DNA from: Candidatus Cloacimonas sp.
GTDB lineage: Bacteria; Cloacimonadota; Cloacimonadia; Cloacimonadales; Cloacimonadaceae
Assembly (NCBI GenBank): GCA_023227825.1
Contig: JALOCJ010000003.1
Coordinates: forward strand, 62,001 to 126,000
Direction of reading: 5' to 3'
DNA: 64,000 bases
Part shown: piece after piece, positions 1-8,973 of the stretch
Position numbering within the stretch: the stretch's first letter is position 1
Layout: each line of letters begins with the position of its first letter
The notes under the pieces: model-generated
The model's input: the letters and a program-made list of their open reading frames with translations, nothing else
What the model was told of the DNA's origin: nothing
The model's database searches: none
Made by a program: the position numbers and the translations under genes

Positions 1-9
1 GAGGGCATT

Positions 10-888
10 GTGCATATAGAAGTTCCCTTAAAAGAACATTGCAGTTTTAACATAGGGGGTCCCGCTGAGGTTTTTTGCACTCCTTATACCCAAAAACAAT
101 TAGTTACTCTCTTAAAGTTTTGCCTTGGGCATAATATTCCTTATTTTATTTTAGGGAAGGGCTCTAATTTGCTCATTTCGGATAAGGGAGTAAAGGGCAT
201 AGTTATCAGCACGGAGCGTTTTGATAAAATCACTTTAGGTAAGCATTATTTATCTGCTTTCTGTGGAGTTACCCTTAAGGACTTAGGTAATTTTGCCTGT
301 GAGAATGGATTAAGCGGATTGGAATTTGCCAGTGGAATTCCGGGCTCTGTAGGAGGAGCGGTTTTTATGAATGCCGGTGCCTACGGAAACGAGATCAAGG
401 ATATGCTTTACAGCAGTAGAGCTATTTTGCCTACCCAAGAAAAGCTCAATTCTCCAAACCCTGTTTTCTACCTGAAGGCGTCAGAACATAATTTTTCCTA
501 TCGGCATAGCGTCTTTCAAGATTTGGGCTTAATTCATCTTTCCTCTCTGTTTATTCTGAAAAAAGATAAACCGGAAAATATCCGCCAGCGAATGCAGGAA
601 TTACAACAAAAACGACAGGATAAACAACCAATGGATTTACCCAGTGCCGGCAGCGTTTTTAAACGACCGGAAGGTTTTTTTACCGGAAAATTAATTGAGG
701 AATGCGGATTGAAGGGCTTTCGGATTGGTGATGCAGCTATTTCGGAAAAGCATTGCGGTTTTATTGTTAATCTTGGTTCTGCTACTGCTAAAGATGTTTT
801 TCAGCTTATTCAGCATATTCAAAAAGTTGTTTATGAACGCTATGGTGTTCATCTGCAAACGGAAATTCGTATTTTGGGAGAAATATGA
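10..888 (+). CDS. murB: UDP-N-acetylenolpyruvoylglucosamine reductase
   Basis: Cytoplasmic FAD enzyme that reduces UDP-GlcNAc-enolpyruvate to UDP-MurNAc with NADPH in peptidoglycan synthesis. Seen in the 292-residue product: the FAD-binding stretch GKGSNLL (49-55), the glycine-rich GIPGSVGGAVFMNAGAYG (109-126), the SAGSVFKRP segment (212-220) with the expected proton-donor serine (S215), and a C-terminal TEIRILG with the catalytic glutamate (E285). Length fits the short MurB type. The start is a GTG at 10 with GAGGG at 1-5 as ribosome binding site. Because the window begins only nine bases upstream, an earlier start cannot be fully excluded, though the protein already begins at the usual family position. 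The stop overlaps the next start (ATGA). Confidence 0.95.
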   Translation: MHIEVPLKEHCSFNIGGPAEVFCTPYTQKQLVTLLKFCLGHNIPYFILGKGSNLLISDKGVKGIVISTERFDKITLGKHYLSAFCGVTLKDLGNFACENGLSGLEFASGIPGSVGGAVFMNAGAYGNEIKDMLYSSRAILPTQEKLNSPNPVFYLKASEHNFSYRHSVFQDLGLIHLSSLFILKKDKPENIRQRMQELQQKRQDKQPMDLPSAGSVFKRPEGFFTGKLIEECGLKGFRIGDAAISEKHCGFIVNLGSATAKDVFQLIQHIQKVVYERYGVHLQTEIRILGEI

Positions 889-1664
889 AAAGCCGGCAAA
901 TAATTTTGCCTTTGCTTTTTTTTGTGGTTCTGGTTTTGCTCTGGCAATTTATCAGCACTAAAGGAGTTATCGCTTTTTGGGTAGTTCCTTCGCCGCAACA
1001 GGTGATTCAGGTTTTTATTAACTATCCAGGTTTGATTTGGCATCACTTAAAGCCAACTTTGATAGAGGCAATCAGCGGACTTTTAATCAGTATTGTTCTG
1101 GGCTCTATAACGGCTATTGCTATGAATTTATCTCGCCTTATCAAACAAATTATCTATCCTTATCTGATTATTTCCCAAACAGTTCCTATTATAGCTGTAG
1201 CGCCTTTACTTATAATTTGGTTTGGCTATGGCATCAGCGCTAAAATCTTTGCCGTAGTGCTGATGTGCTTTTTTCCGATTGCTTTAGGACTTTATGACGG
1301 TTTCAGGAGTGTGTCCATAGACCAGATTCGCCTTTTAACTTCAATGGGAGCAACACCCTATAAGATATTTAGATTATTAAAAATACCTTCTGCTTTACCC
1401 AATTTCTTTACGGGACTAAAACTATCTGCAACTTATAGCGTGATGGGAGCTGTGATAGGTGAATGGTTAGGAGGAACTTCCGGTTTGGGAATTTATATGA
1501 CCAGAGCTACAAAGTCCTATCAGACAGCTCATATTTTTGCCGTGATTATTGTTATCGTGGCTGTCAGTTTAGCGCTGTTCGGAATCGTGGCTTTGCTGGA
1601 TAGGATTTTGCTGAAATGGAAATATCATCCTATTGATGAATATCTGGAACCAGAAAAAAAATAA
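885..1664 (+). CDS. ABC transporter permease, SsuC/TauC/ThiX type
   Basis: Inner-membrane permease of the family that serves nitrate, sulfonate and thiamine/riboflavin-precursor importers. The 259 residues contain about six hydrophobic segments. The cytoplasmic EAA-type loop is visible as LLTSMGATPYKIFRLLKIPS followed by ALPNFFTGLKLS (about 150-180). It starts in a 4-base overlap with murB, so it is co-transcribed with it. No ATPase or substrate-binding gene follows: the next gene is on the other strand after a repeat-bearing gap. The partner subunits must be upstream of the window or elsewhere, and the substrate cannot be named from sequence. Family call is firm, substrate unknown. Confidence 0.85.
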   Translation: MKSRQIILPLLFFVVLVLLWQFISTKGVIAFWVVPSPQQVIQVFINYPGLIWHHLKPTLIEAISGLLISIVLGSITAIAMNLSRLIKQIIYPYLIISQTVPIIAVAPLLIIWFGYGISAKIFAVVLMCFFPIALGLYDGFRSVSIDQIRLLTSMGATPYKIFRLLKIPSALPNFFTGLKLSATYSVMGAVIGEWLGGTSGLGIYMTRATKSYQTAHIFAVIIVIVAVSLALFGIVALLDRILLKWKYHPIDEYLEPEKK

Positions 1665-1786
1665 CCTCTCACAGATAAAAATAAGTGCACGCAGATTTCG
1701 CCGATACCGCAGATTTTTTTATTTATAATTATTCTTATATTGAAATACAGCTGAGCCAGTCGATCCGGTTATCTGAATTCTCTTAG
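1665..1786. repeat. Dispersed CAGAT-type intergenic repeat, copy 1
   Basis: A 122-bp gap between convergent genes. Its left part is built of cacgcagatttcgccgat-like words. Its right part, around 1753-1785, reads agccagtcgatccggttatctg. The right end, reverse-complemented, resembles the left end (CAGATAAC-type words), so the element is roughly an inverted repeat. Two more copies lie at about 6501-6655 and 36750-36900. Confidence 0.6.
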
Positions 1787-3055
1787 TCATTCTTCATTTT
1801 TCATTTTTATTTGTGCTTCTTGGCTTGGAACTTGGACAAAATCGCCGGGTTGGAAGTTTCCGGAAAAGCGGACGCGGACATAGTGATCGCTCAAAAATTC
1901 GCAGTAGCCAGCGGTGTTTTTTTCCACAATTCCGCGTAACGGGATATTATTTTCCATTAGGGATTTAGTATAGGCGGAAGTCAGTTCGCGGGAAATTTGG
2001 CTGAGTTCATTGGCTCTGCGGTTTTTAATGGTTTTAGAGATTTGGTTAGGAAAATCAAAAGCAGGGGTTCCTTTTCTTTTAGAAAAAGTGAAAATATGTA
2101 GATAAGCCAGGGGTAAAGAGCGCAAAAATTCACAGGTCTGGTTATGTTCTTCTTCCGTTTCACCAGGGAAACCGGTTATTACATCCATTCCGATTGCCGG
2201 ATAGGGAATGCGTTCACAAATCTTAACTATTAGTTGGTTAATTGTGGTGGAGGTATAGTGGCGTCTCATCCTTTTTAGCCCAGAATCAGCACCACATTGC
2301 AACGGTATATGATAATGCGAGCAAAGCTTGGGAATTAAGGGAAGAGTGTTAATTAGTTTATCATTAAACAATTGCGGTTCAACGGAGCTAAGGCGAATCA
2401 ATTCCAAGCCCTGCAATTCGTTTAAGCGGAGCAAAACATCGGTTAAATCGTTATTTCCATCTTTGTATAGTCCTAAGTTAATTCCTGATAGCACAATTTC
2501 CTTATAACCGTTTTCCACAAATAACTTGGCTTGCTGAATAACTTGTTCCAAAGTTGCCGACCTGCTTCTGCCCCTTCCATAAGGGACTGCACAATAAGCA
2601 CAGTTAAAATCGCAGCCGTCTTGAATAATTTGAAAGGCGCGTGTGCGGTTATACATTTTAGCAGTTGGCTTATAGACAAATTCCTTTGCCTGCATAATAT
2701 CCATAAATTCGTAGTTGCCACCGGCAAGGATATCCGCAATATTCAGTTTCTGCTGATTATCTATAATCCAGTCAACATTGCCCATTTTGGCAATTTCTTC
2801 CGGATAGCGTTGAGCAAAGCAGCCAGTTACGACAATTTTGGCAAAGGGGTTTTGCGTTTTTTGAGATAATGCCTGACGGATTAAATAGCGGCTTTTATAG
2901 TCGGTTCGGTTCGTTACAGTGCAGGTATTGATGATATAGATATCCGCTTCTTCCTGCCAGGGAACTAACTTAAAGTCGTTGAACTGGTCTAAAATTATGG
3001 AGGACTCGGCTTGATTGGCTTTGCAACCAAGGGTAGCAATAGCGATGCGAATCAC
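1787..3055 (-). CDS. mtaB: tRNA (t6A37) methylthiotransferase, MtaB-type
   Basis: Radical SAM methylthiotransferase that converts t6A to ms2t6A at position 37 of ANN-reading tRNAs. Three conserved cysteines of the N-terminal cluster are visible (C11 in TLGCKANQAES, C45 in NTCTVTN, C79 in VTGCFAQR). The radical-SAM triad is C148, C152 and C155 in CDFNCAYC. A C-terminal TRAM-like stretch (about 375-415) follows. The TLGCKANQAES start and CAVPYGRGRSRS signature separate MtaB from MiaB and RimO. At 422 residues it is full length. It overlaps purN by 4 bases and is the last gene of the aspS-purN-mtaB run. Confidence 0.9.
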   Translation of the reverse strand: MIRIAIATLGCKANQAESSIILDQFNDFKLVPWQEEADIYIINTCTVTNRTDYKSRYLIRQALSQKTQNPFAKIVVTGCFAQRYPEEIAKMGNVDWIIDNQQKLNIADILAGGNYEFMDIMQAKEFVYKPTAKMYNRTRAFQIIQDGCDFNCAYCAVPYGRGRSRSATLEQVIQQAKLFVENGYKEIVLSGINLGLYKDGNNDLTDVLLRLNELQGLELIRLSSVEPQLFNDKLINTLPLIPKLCSHYHIPLQCGADSGLKRMRRHYTSTTINQLIVKICERIPYPAIGMDVITGFPGETEEEHNQTCEFLRSLPLAYLHIFTFSKRKGTPAFDFPNQISKTIKNRRANELSQISRELTSAYTKSLMENNIPLRGIVEKNTAGYCEFLSDHYVRVRFSGNFQPGDFVQVPSQEAQIKMKNEE

Positions 3056-3654
3056 GACTTTAACAAAAATTGACAGATGGCAGGTGCATAAAGTTTGTGT
3101 TCAATTTCCAGCACTTTTTCGGCAATTTCTTCCGGACTTTTACAGGAACTGATATCCACTTTTTGTTGAGCTACAATTTTTCCCTTATCATATTGGGAAT
3201 TAACAAGATGAATAGTAACTCCGGAAAATTTGTCACAGGAAGCAAAAACCGCTTTATGCACAGCCATTCCATACATACCTTTGCCTCCATATTGGGGCAA
3301 TAAGGCAGGATGGATGTTTAAAATGGGGACTTGAACATCCGCAATAAAATTCTCCGAGAGCTGTTTTAAAAAACCCGCTAAGGCAATCAGTTCTATGTTA
3401 TGTTGTTGGCAAAGGTTTATTGCCTGTTGTTCAAAAAGTTGCATATTGCGGGTAGAAATAATGTGGTAATTCAATCCTTTTTCTTCAGCCAATTGAACTG
3501 CAGGTGCATCTTTGCGGGTGAAAATGACCAAAGCGACTTCAATGGGTAACTTATTCTGTGTAAAATAGTTATGCAATGCACACAAATTTGAGCCCCGACT
3601 TAATCCGCTGCAAAAAACAGCTATTTTATGGGTTGCAGATGCAGGTCTTTCCAT
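3052..3654 (-). CDS. purN: Phosphoribosylglycinamide formyltransferase
   Basis: Transfers the formyl group of 10-formyl-THF to GAR, step 3 of purine synthesis. In the 200-residue product the catalytic triad is present: N113 and H115 in NIHPALLP and D156 in VNSQYDKGKIV. The phosphate-binding loop is SGLSRGSNLCAL (16-27), a slightly altered version of the usual SGxGSNLQAL. The start codon lies inside aspS (34-base overlap in a different frame). No in-frame start exists between it and the conserved KIAVFCSG strand, so the overlap is probably real and suggests translational coupling. Confidence 0.92.
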   Translation of the reverse strand: MERPASATHKIAVFCSGLSRGSNLCALHNYFTQNKLPIEVALVIFTRKDAPAVQLAEEKGLNYHIISTRNMQLFEQQAINLCQQHNIELIALAGFLKQLSENFIADVQVPILNIHPALLPQYGGKGMYGMAVHKAVFASCDKFSGVTIHLVNSQYDKGKIVAQQKVDISSCKSPEEIAEKVLEIEHKLYAPAICQFLLKS

Positions 3655-5402
3655 TGCTGTTCATCTACTTCAGAAGGTGCCTGGCTCATTAAATCCGTTG
3701 CCTTCAATGTTTTAGGAAAGGCAATAACATCTCGGATGGATTCAGCTCCCGTCATAATCATAACTAATCTATCCAAACCAGGAGCTATTCCTCCGTGTGG
3801 TGGAGTTCCATATTTTAGTGCTTCCAGAAAGAACCCGAAACGCTTCTGCAGTTCTTCTTCACTAAAACCAAGAATATCAAATATTTTCTTTTGGATGTCA
3901 TAACGATGACACCTGATACTGCCGCTGGAAAGTTCAACTCCATTGCAGACAAGGTCATAAAGTTGTCCAATAATTTCACCGATTTTTTCGGGAATATCCA
4001 GATAGGGAATATGTTCTTCTTTGGGTAAGGTAAACATATGATGAGCTGGTTCCCATTTACCTGTTTCCAGATTTTTAGTAAAGAGGGGAAAATCCGTTAT
4101 CCAGCAAAAGGCAAAACTGTTTTCGGGAATGAGATTTAATTGGGGAGCCAAGAAATTACGAATTCCTGCTAAAACCTTGCTTACCATTTCATAATTATCT
4201 GCGGCAAAGGCAAGAAGGTCATTTTTTTGAGCTTGGGTAGCTTGAATAATTGCCTCTGCTTCTTCAGGGCTAAGGAATTTACTGATGCCACCTTCCAAAC
4301 CGTTTTCCGTTACTTTGGCAAAGGCAATTCCTTTACCTCCCAAGTGCTTAGCAAGTTCTACCAGTTCATCCTGTTGCTTTCTGCTGAAATCAGCTGCTTT
4401 AGGAATGGGGATTGCTTTAACTACTCCTCCGTTTTTCAGGGCGGCAGAAAAGACATTAAAACCGCTATTTTTTACTATGTTAGAAATGTCAAATAACTTC
4501 ATTTCAAAACGAATATCGGGTTTATCACAGCCATAATTCTCCATTGCTTCCGCATAAGGAATAACAGGAAAAGGGATGCTTAAATTATATCCCAAGACCT
4601 CCTGAAAAAGTTTGGCAAAAAGGCGTTCTATAAGATCAAAGATTTGCGCTTGAGAAACGAAACTCAGCTCTATATCCAATTGCGTAAATTCGGGCTGTCT
4701 ATCTGCTCTTAAATCCTCATCCCGAAAGCATCTGGCGATTTGATAGTATCTATCCAAGCCGGCAATCATTAAGAGCTGTTTAAACATTTGAGGGGATTGC
4801 GGTAAGGCATAAAATTTTCCCGGTTGCATTCTACTGGGAACAAGATAATCCCTTGCTCCTTCAGGAGTGCTTTTCATCAGGATGGGAGTTTCAATTTCAT
4901 AAAAACCCTCGTTATTGAGAAATTCCCGTATAATTTGCATTATGCGGTGCCTGGTGATAATTATCTTTTGCAGTTTGGGACGACGCAAATCCAAATAGCG
5001 ATAAGTAAGCCGCAAATCCTCTTCCGCCATAGCGACTTCACTAAATTGAACAGGAAGGGGTTGTGCATCATTTAAAATATAAAATTCCTCCGCTTCCAGT
5101 TCAATTTTACCGGTGGGAAGATTGGGATTAATGTTGGGTTCGGTGCGTGCACAAATTTTTCCGCGGACAGCAATTACATATTCATTACGAACTTTTTCCG
5201 CTTTGGCAAAAATCTCCGGTTTTTCGGGACGGATAACAACTTGCAGAATACCTTTAACATCACGCAAGTCAATAAAAATTAAACCACCCAGGTCGCGGCG
5301 TTTATTCACCCAACCCATAACGGTTACTTCTTGTCCAATGTGCTCCGTATTCAAATTTCCGCAATAATGAGTGCGGGTTAAATTTCCCAGGTTATCAAGC
5401 AT
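3621..5402 (-). CDS. aspS: Aspartyl-tRNA synthetase
   Basis: Class II synthetase charging tRNA-Asp. The order of parts fits the bacterial 593-residue form: N-terminal anticodon-binding OB fold (about 15-105, with GWVNKRRDLGGLIFIDLRD), class II motif 2 (FRDEDLRADRQPEFTQLDIE), a bacterial GAD insertion (about 290-410), and motif 3 (GIAPGLDRLVMIMTGAESIR). Whether it also charges tRNA-Asn cannot be decided by eye. It begins 24 bp after the potD-like gene ends and overlaps purN at the 3' end, so purine synthesis and tRNA modification genes are probably co-transcribed with it. Confidence 0.96.
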   Translation of the reverse strand: MLDNLGNLTRTHYCGNLNTEHIGQEVTVMGWVNKRRDLGGLIFIDLRDVKGILQVVIRPEKPEIFAKAEKVRNEYVIAVRGKICARTEPNINPNLPTGKIELEAEEFYILNDAQPLPVQFSEVAMAEEDLRLTYRYLDLRRPKLQKIIITRHRIMQIIREFLNNEGFYEIETPILMKSTPEGARDYLVPSRMQPGKFYALPQSPQMFKQLLMIAGLDRYYQIARCFRDEDLRADRQPEFTQLDIELSFVSQAQIFDLIERLFAKLFQEVLGYNLSIPFPVIPYAEAMENYGCDKPDIRFEMKLFDISNIVKNSGFNVFSAALKNGGVVKAIPIPKAADFSRKQQDELVELAKHLGGKGIAFAKVTENGLEGGISKFLSPEEAEAIIQATQAQKNDLLAFAADNYEMVSKVLAGIRNFLAPQLNLIPENSFAFCWITDFPLFTKNLETGKWEPAHHMFTLPKEEHIPYLDIPEKIGEIIGQLYDLVCNGVELSSGSIRCHRYDIQKKIFDILGFSEEELQKRFGFFLEALKYGTPPHGGIAPGLDRLVMIMTGAESIRDVIAFPKTLKATDLMSQAPSEVDEQQWKDLHLQPIK

Positions 5403-5426
5403 TGTGTTTTCTTTTTTCTCGCTTTA

Positions 5427-6485
5427 TCAGTTTAATTTGATTGCCTCAAAGAGCTTATCTATTTTCTTCACATTTTCGCCAAGGGCATTAATCATAGAGC
5501 ATTTTTGGAGATATTCCTCGTTTGGATAGATAAGTGCATTATTTTTAATTGTCTCAGGTAACAAATTATTTGCTGCCTTATTGGGAGTGGCATAGCGGCA
5601 ATATTCCGTATTGCGTTTACCGATTTCCGCATTTAGGAGAAAATCAATGAATTTATAGGCAAGTTCTTTATTTTTAGAGGACTTAAGCATAACGATATTA
5701 TCCATCCATAAGCTGGTACCTTCCACGGGGAGAAAGAATTTAATATCGGGATTGTTTTCCATAACCTGTAAAGCATCTCCGTTATATGCCTGAGCCAGCC
5801 ATGTTGTTCCATCGGGAACTTCGTTTTTATAGCTATCAGAATCAAACTGCGTAATATTTTTATCCCATTCGGCAAGCGTTTTTTCTGCAGCCGCTAATGC
5901 TTCAGCACTTGTATCATTAAGATCGTAGCCATTGTAGATTAATGCTGCACCAACAACTTCGCGTGCATCATCCAGCATCGTAACTTTGTTTTTACCGGTG
6001 AAAAAATTATCGGCTAAGATATTCCAGCTTTGGGATTTAACAACGCTTTCAGGAACATAACGCTGATTATAAATAATTCCGGTTAAACCCCAAAAATAGG
6101 GTAGGGAATATTTATTGCCAGGGTCAAAACTGGTTGCTTTCAGCAAAAGATTGTTATCCAGATTGCCGTAATTTGGAATTTTGGTTAAATCCAACGGTTC
6201 CAGTAAACCCGCTTCACGCATAATAGTTACATGATCACCACTGGGGAAAACAAGATCAAATGCTTCGCGGGAACTCATAATTTTGGTGAGCATATTTTCG
6301 TTGGAATCGTAAGTGCTATATTTAATAGTGCATTTATTCTGCTGTTCAAATTCCTTGATGAGGTCGGGATCAATATAATCACTCCAGTTGAAGATATACA
6401 GAACCGGCTTATTTTTACTGCAGGAACCGCAAAAAAACAGCAGAACTATGACCATTATTAGGACTATGATATTTCCTCTTTTCAT
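5427..6485 (-). CDS. potD: PotD-like spermidine/putrescine-binding lipoprotein
   Basis: Substrate-binding component of a polyamine-type ABC importer, anchored to the envelope as a lipoprotein. I start it at the ATG at 6485 rather than the longer GTG at 6509, because AAGGAG sits just upstream of the ATG and inside the longer frame. The N-terminus then reads MKRGN, a hydrophobic stretch and a lipobox ending at C22 (GSC). The mature part begins YIFNWSDYIDPDLIKEFE, typical of PotD/PotF. Mature length about 330 residues is normal. The potA, potB and potC genes are not in the window, so this is a separated or terminal component. Polyamine specificity is family-level inference. Confidence 0.85.
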   Translation of the reverse strand: MKRGNIIVLIMVIVLLFFCGSCSKNKPVLYIFNWSDYIDPDLIKEFEQQNKCTIKYSTYDSNENMLTKIMSSREAFDLVFPSGDHVTIMREAGLLEPLDLTKIPNYGNLDNNLLLKATSFDPGNKYSLPYFWGLTGIIYNQRYVPESVVKSQSWNILADNFFTGKNKVTMLDDAREVVGAALIYNGYDLNDTSAEALAAAEKTLAEWDKNITQFDSDSYKNEVPDGTTWLAQAYNGDALQVMENNPDIKFFLPVEGTSLWMDNIVMLKSSKNKELAYKFIDFLLNAEIGKRNTEYCRYATPNKAANNLLPETIKNNALIYPNEEYLQKCSMINALGENVKKIDKLFEAIKLN

Positions 6486-6662
6486 CTTTCTCTCCTTTTT
6501 TTCTCTCACAGATTACACAGATAACACAGATAAAAGATTAGCACACGGATTTAACGGATTTTAGCTGATTAACACAGATTTTAGTTTTTTAATTACCATT
6601 ATGTAAAATCCTGCTAATCAAGTCGATCCAGTTATCTGCGTTCTATTTTTTTATCTTCCACT
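6486..6662. repeat. Dispersed CAGAT-type intergenic repeat, copy 2
   Basis: The gap between two minus-strand genes is filled by the same element as at 1665-1786. Left part: cacagattacacagataac, then acggatttaacggattttag. Right part, about 6612-6642: ctaatcaagtcgatccagt followed by tatctgcgttc. CAGATAAC at the left and GTTATCTG at the right form an inverted pair. No open frame of interest. The ribosome binding site of the potD-like gene is at the left border. Confidence 0.65.
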
Positions 6663-7895
6663 TCATTCTTCATTTACTTTCGCTTGTTCAATCCCTTCCT
6701 GTAACTGCACACTCTGCAATAAAATCCAGCCAATCACAAAGAAAAAAATCAAGGACAAAACGGAATAACGAATATCCCCTGTCTGATGTGCTATCCATCC
6801 ATATAAAATTGGACCAATAATAGAAGATAAGCGTCCTGTCAAGGTATAAAATCCGAAAAATTCTGCCTGTCTATCCCTCGGAGTTAAAAGAGAAAGCATA
6901 GTTCTACTATTTGCCTGACTACTACCAATTGCCAAACCAGCAACCAGACCGACAAAATAATATTCACTGGCACTGCTGCAAAAAAATGCCCAGATTACAA
7001 CGCCAATCCAAATTATAAGGGATATACTCAAGGAATTTTTTACATTCCATTTATCCGTAAGCCAACCGAAAAATGCTGCTCCCAAAATGGAAGTAAATTG
7101 TGCCAGAATGAAATAGGTTATCATCTGCGGAGTTGTCATCCCAAACCTTTCCGCTCCATAAATGGAAGCAAAAACAATCACTGTAGTAATGCCGTCGTTA
7201 TAAATAAAATAGCTGATAATATATTTCAGCAGTTGGGGTAACTTGGCAATGTTCTTTAGGGAATAAGTAACTCTTTGCCAGGCAATCCGATAATAGTTAC
7301 TTCTTTGAGAGGGACGACGGAATTCTTTCAACCAGAAAAAAGTGAACAGGGAAAATAAAAACAGGTGCAATGCCACAGCAGGAAAAACCAAACGCACATT
7401 GATTTTTACCAAAACTAAAGCTACAAGCAGGGAAACTAAACCACCTACATATCCTAAAGACCAGCCAAAACCGGAAACCTTACCGATATCTTCCGGCTGG
7501 CAAATTTCGGGCAAAAAAGCATCGTAAAATACATTAGCACTATTGAAACCGAAATTGGCAATAATGAAAAACAACATTCCTATAAAAACATCACCTGGCT
7601 TAACAAAATAAAGCAGAGCCGTAAAAATTACGGTTATATAGCAATTAATGAAAAGCATCCGTTTTTTGGCACGGGAATAATCTGCTACAGCTCCAAAAAT
7701 AGGTGCTGAAATAGCAACCAGGGTCATAGAAATTCCGATTGCTCTTCCCCAAAGCATTTCTCCATAACCGGCAGGTCCGCCGACTACATTATTGATAAAA
7801 TAAACGCTGTAAACGACTGTAACAATTATAGTTGTAAAGGCAGAATTGGCAAAATCATAGAGCATCCAGCCGATAATATTACGGTTGAATTTCAT
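6663..7895 (-). CDS. MFS transporter, UMF1/Atg22-like family
   Basis: Twelve-helix inner-membrane transporter of the UMF1 (vacuole effluxer Atg22-like) subfamily. The family-typical N-terminus IIGWMLYDFANSAFTTII is at about 8-25. The 410 residues are strongly hydrophobic throughout, with a charged cytoplasmic linker near 170-195 (EFRRPSQRSNYYRIAWQRV). The substrate is unknown; the family name reflects homology only. The start overlaps the recF stop by 4 bases, so it is translationally coupled to dnaN-recF, which is an uninformative neighbourhood for its substrate. Confidence 0.85.
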   Translation of the reverse strand: MKFNRNIIGWMLYDFANSAFTTIIVTVVYSVYFINNVVGGPAGYGEMLWGRAIGISMTLVAISAPIFGAVADYSRAKKRMLFINCYITVIFTALLYFVKPGDVFIGMLFFIIANFGFNSANVFYDAFLPEICQPEDIGKVSGFGWSLGYVGGLVSLLVALVLVKINVRLVFPAVALHLFLFSLFTFFWLKEFRRPSQRSNYYRIAWQRVTYSLKNIAKLPQLLKYIISYFIYNDGITTVIVFASIYGAERFGMTTPQMITYFILAQFTSILGAAFFGWLTDKWNVKNSLSISLIIWIGVVIWAFFCSSASEYYFVGLVAGLAIGSSQANSRTMLSLLTPRDRQAEFFGFYTLTGRLSSIIGPILYGWIAHQTGDIRYSVLSLIFFFVIGWILLQSVQLQEGIEQAKVNEE

Positions 7896-8968
7896 TTGTC
7901 CATTCCTTCCAACTTCTGAATTTGATAGCCCTGCCAGATATTACAGAGATCTTCTTTGGGACTGGCAATAAAAACCTGATAACGGTTATTGATGCAATTT
8001 CTTATTTGTTGAGAATGAAAAGTATCCAACTCGGCAAAAATATCGTCAAAAAGCATAATAGGTTTTATGCCGGTAACTTTTTCAATTAGGCGTGCTTGAA
8101 TGAGCTTTAAAATAATTACAGCAATGCGTTTTTGGCCCTGAGAAGCATAAGTAAGCATTTTACGCTCTTTAAGCTTAAACTCATAATCGTCCAAATGTGC
8201 TCCTACTAAAGAGCGTTGCAGTAATTTTTCTCTATCCTCAATAGTGGTAAGGTGTTTTATGATTTCTTCCGGAGAACTCTCTAGAGGCAATTTTAAAGAG
8301 GGTAAATAAACCAGAGAAATCGCAGTGGAAGCAGGAAAAATATCTTTGAATGTCTCTTGAAAAGCAGTATTAACCTTTATCAGATAGCGCTTACGATAAT
8401 TCCAAACCTCAGCTAAAGAAGAGGCAAAAGAAAGATTCCAGCTGGCAATTTCTGCCCGGGAATAGCTTCTTTTAAGCATTGCATTTCTTTGCTGAACGAT
8501 ATGTAAAAAATGCCTTAAAACATTTATATAAGAAGGATAAAGCTGAGAAATTGCCAGGTCAAAGTATTGCCGGCGAAAACGCGGCGAACCACTTATCAAT
8601 AAATGGTCTTCCGGAGCACAATAAATAACTTTTATTACTTCAAAAAGGGTGCTTAACTGGCGGATAGGTAATTCATCAATCTTTAAAAGTTTACGCTGGT
8701 CTGCATAAATTAGGGACACCTTTTTCGGAGTTTGTTGGTCGCTCAGAAAAAAACCCTGAACCCGGAAAAACTGCCCTTCAAAATTGAGCAGTTCTTCATC
8801 ATTGTGAAAACGAATGGATTTACCTATACTGCAATAGGCAATTGCCTCCAGGAGATTGGTTTTCCCGCTACCATTAGGACCAATTATCAAACAGCCCTGA
8901 GGTTGGAAATCAAACTCATTTTGGCGATAGCTACGGAAATTCTCAAGTTCAATTTTAGCCAGGTTCAA
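7892..8968 (-). CDS. recF: DNA replication and repair protein RecF
   Basis: SMC-like ATPase that loads RecA at single-strand gaps as part of RecFOR. Walker A GPNGSGKT is at 30-37, directly after the N-terminal strand LENFRSYRQNEFDF. The ABC-type signature is near 275 (YASQGQKRIAVII) and the Walker B region is LFDDIFAELD, in the expected order. At 358 residues it is standard length. It starts 5 bp after the dnaN stop and shares 4 bases with the transporter downstream. The dnaN-recF pairing is the classic arrangement; dnaA and gyrB are absent here. Confidence 0.96.
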   Translation of the reverse strand: MNLAKIELENFRSYRQNEFDFQPQGCLIIGPNGSGKTNLLEAIAYCSIGKSIRFHNDEELLNFEGQFFRVQGFFLSDQQTPKKVSLIYADQRKLLKIDELPIRQLSTLFEVIKVIYCAPEDHLLISGSPRFRRQYFDLAISQLYPSYINVLRHFLHIVQQRNAMLKRSYSRAEIASWNLSFASSLAEVWNYRKRYLIKVNTAFQETFKDIFPASTAISLVYLPSLKLPLESSPEEIIKHLTTIEDREKLLQRSLVGAHLDDYEFKLKERKMLTYASQGQKRIAVIILKLIQARLIEKVTGIKPIMLFDDIFAELDTFHSQQIRNCINNRYQVFIASPKEDLCNIWQGYQIQKLEGMDK

Positions 8969-8973
8969 ATTTT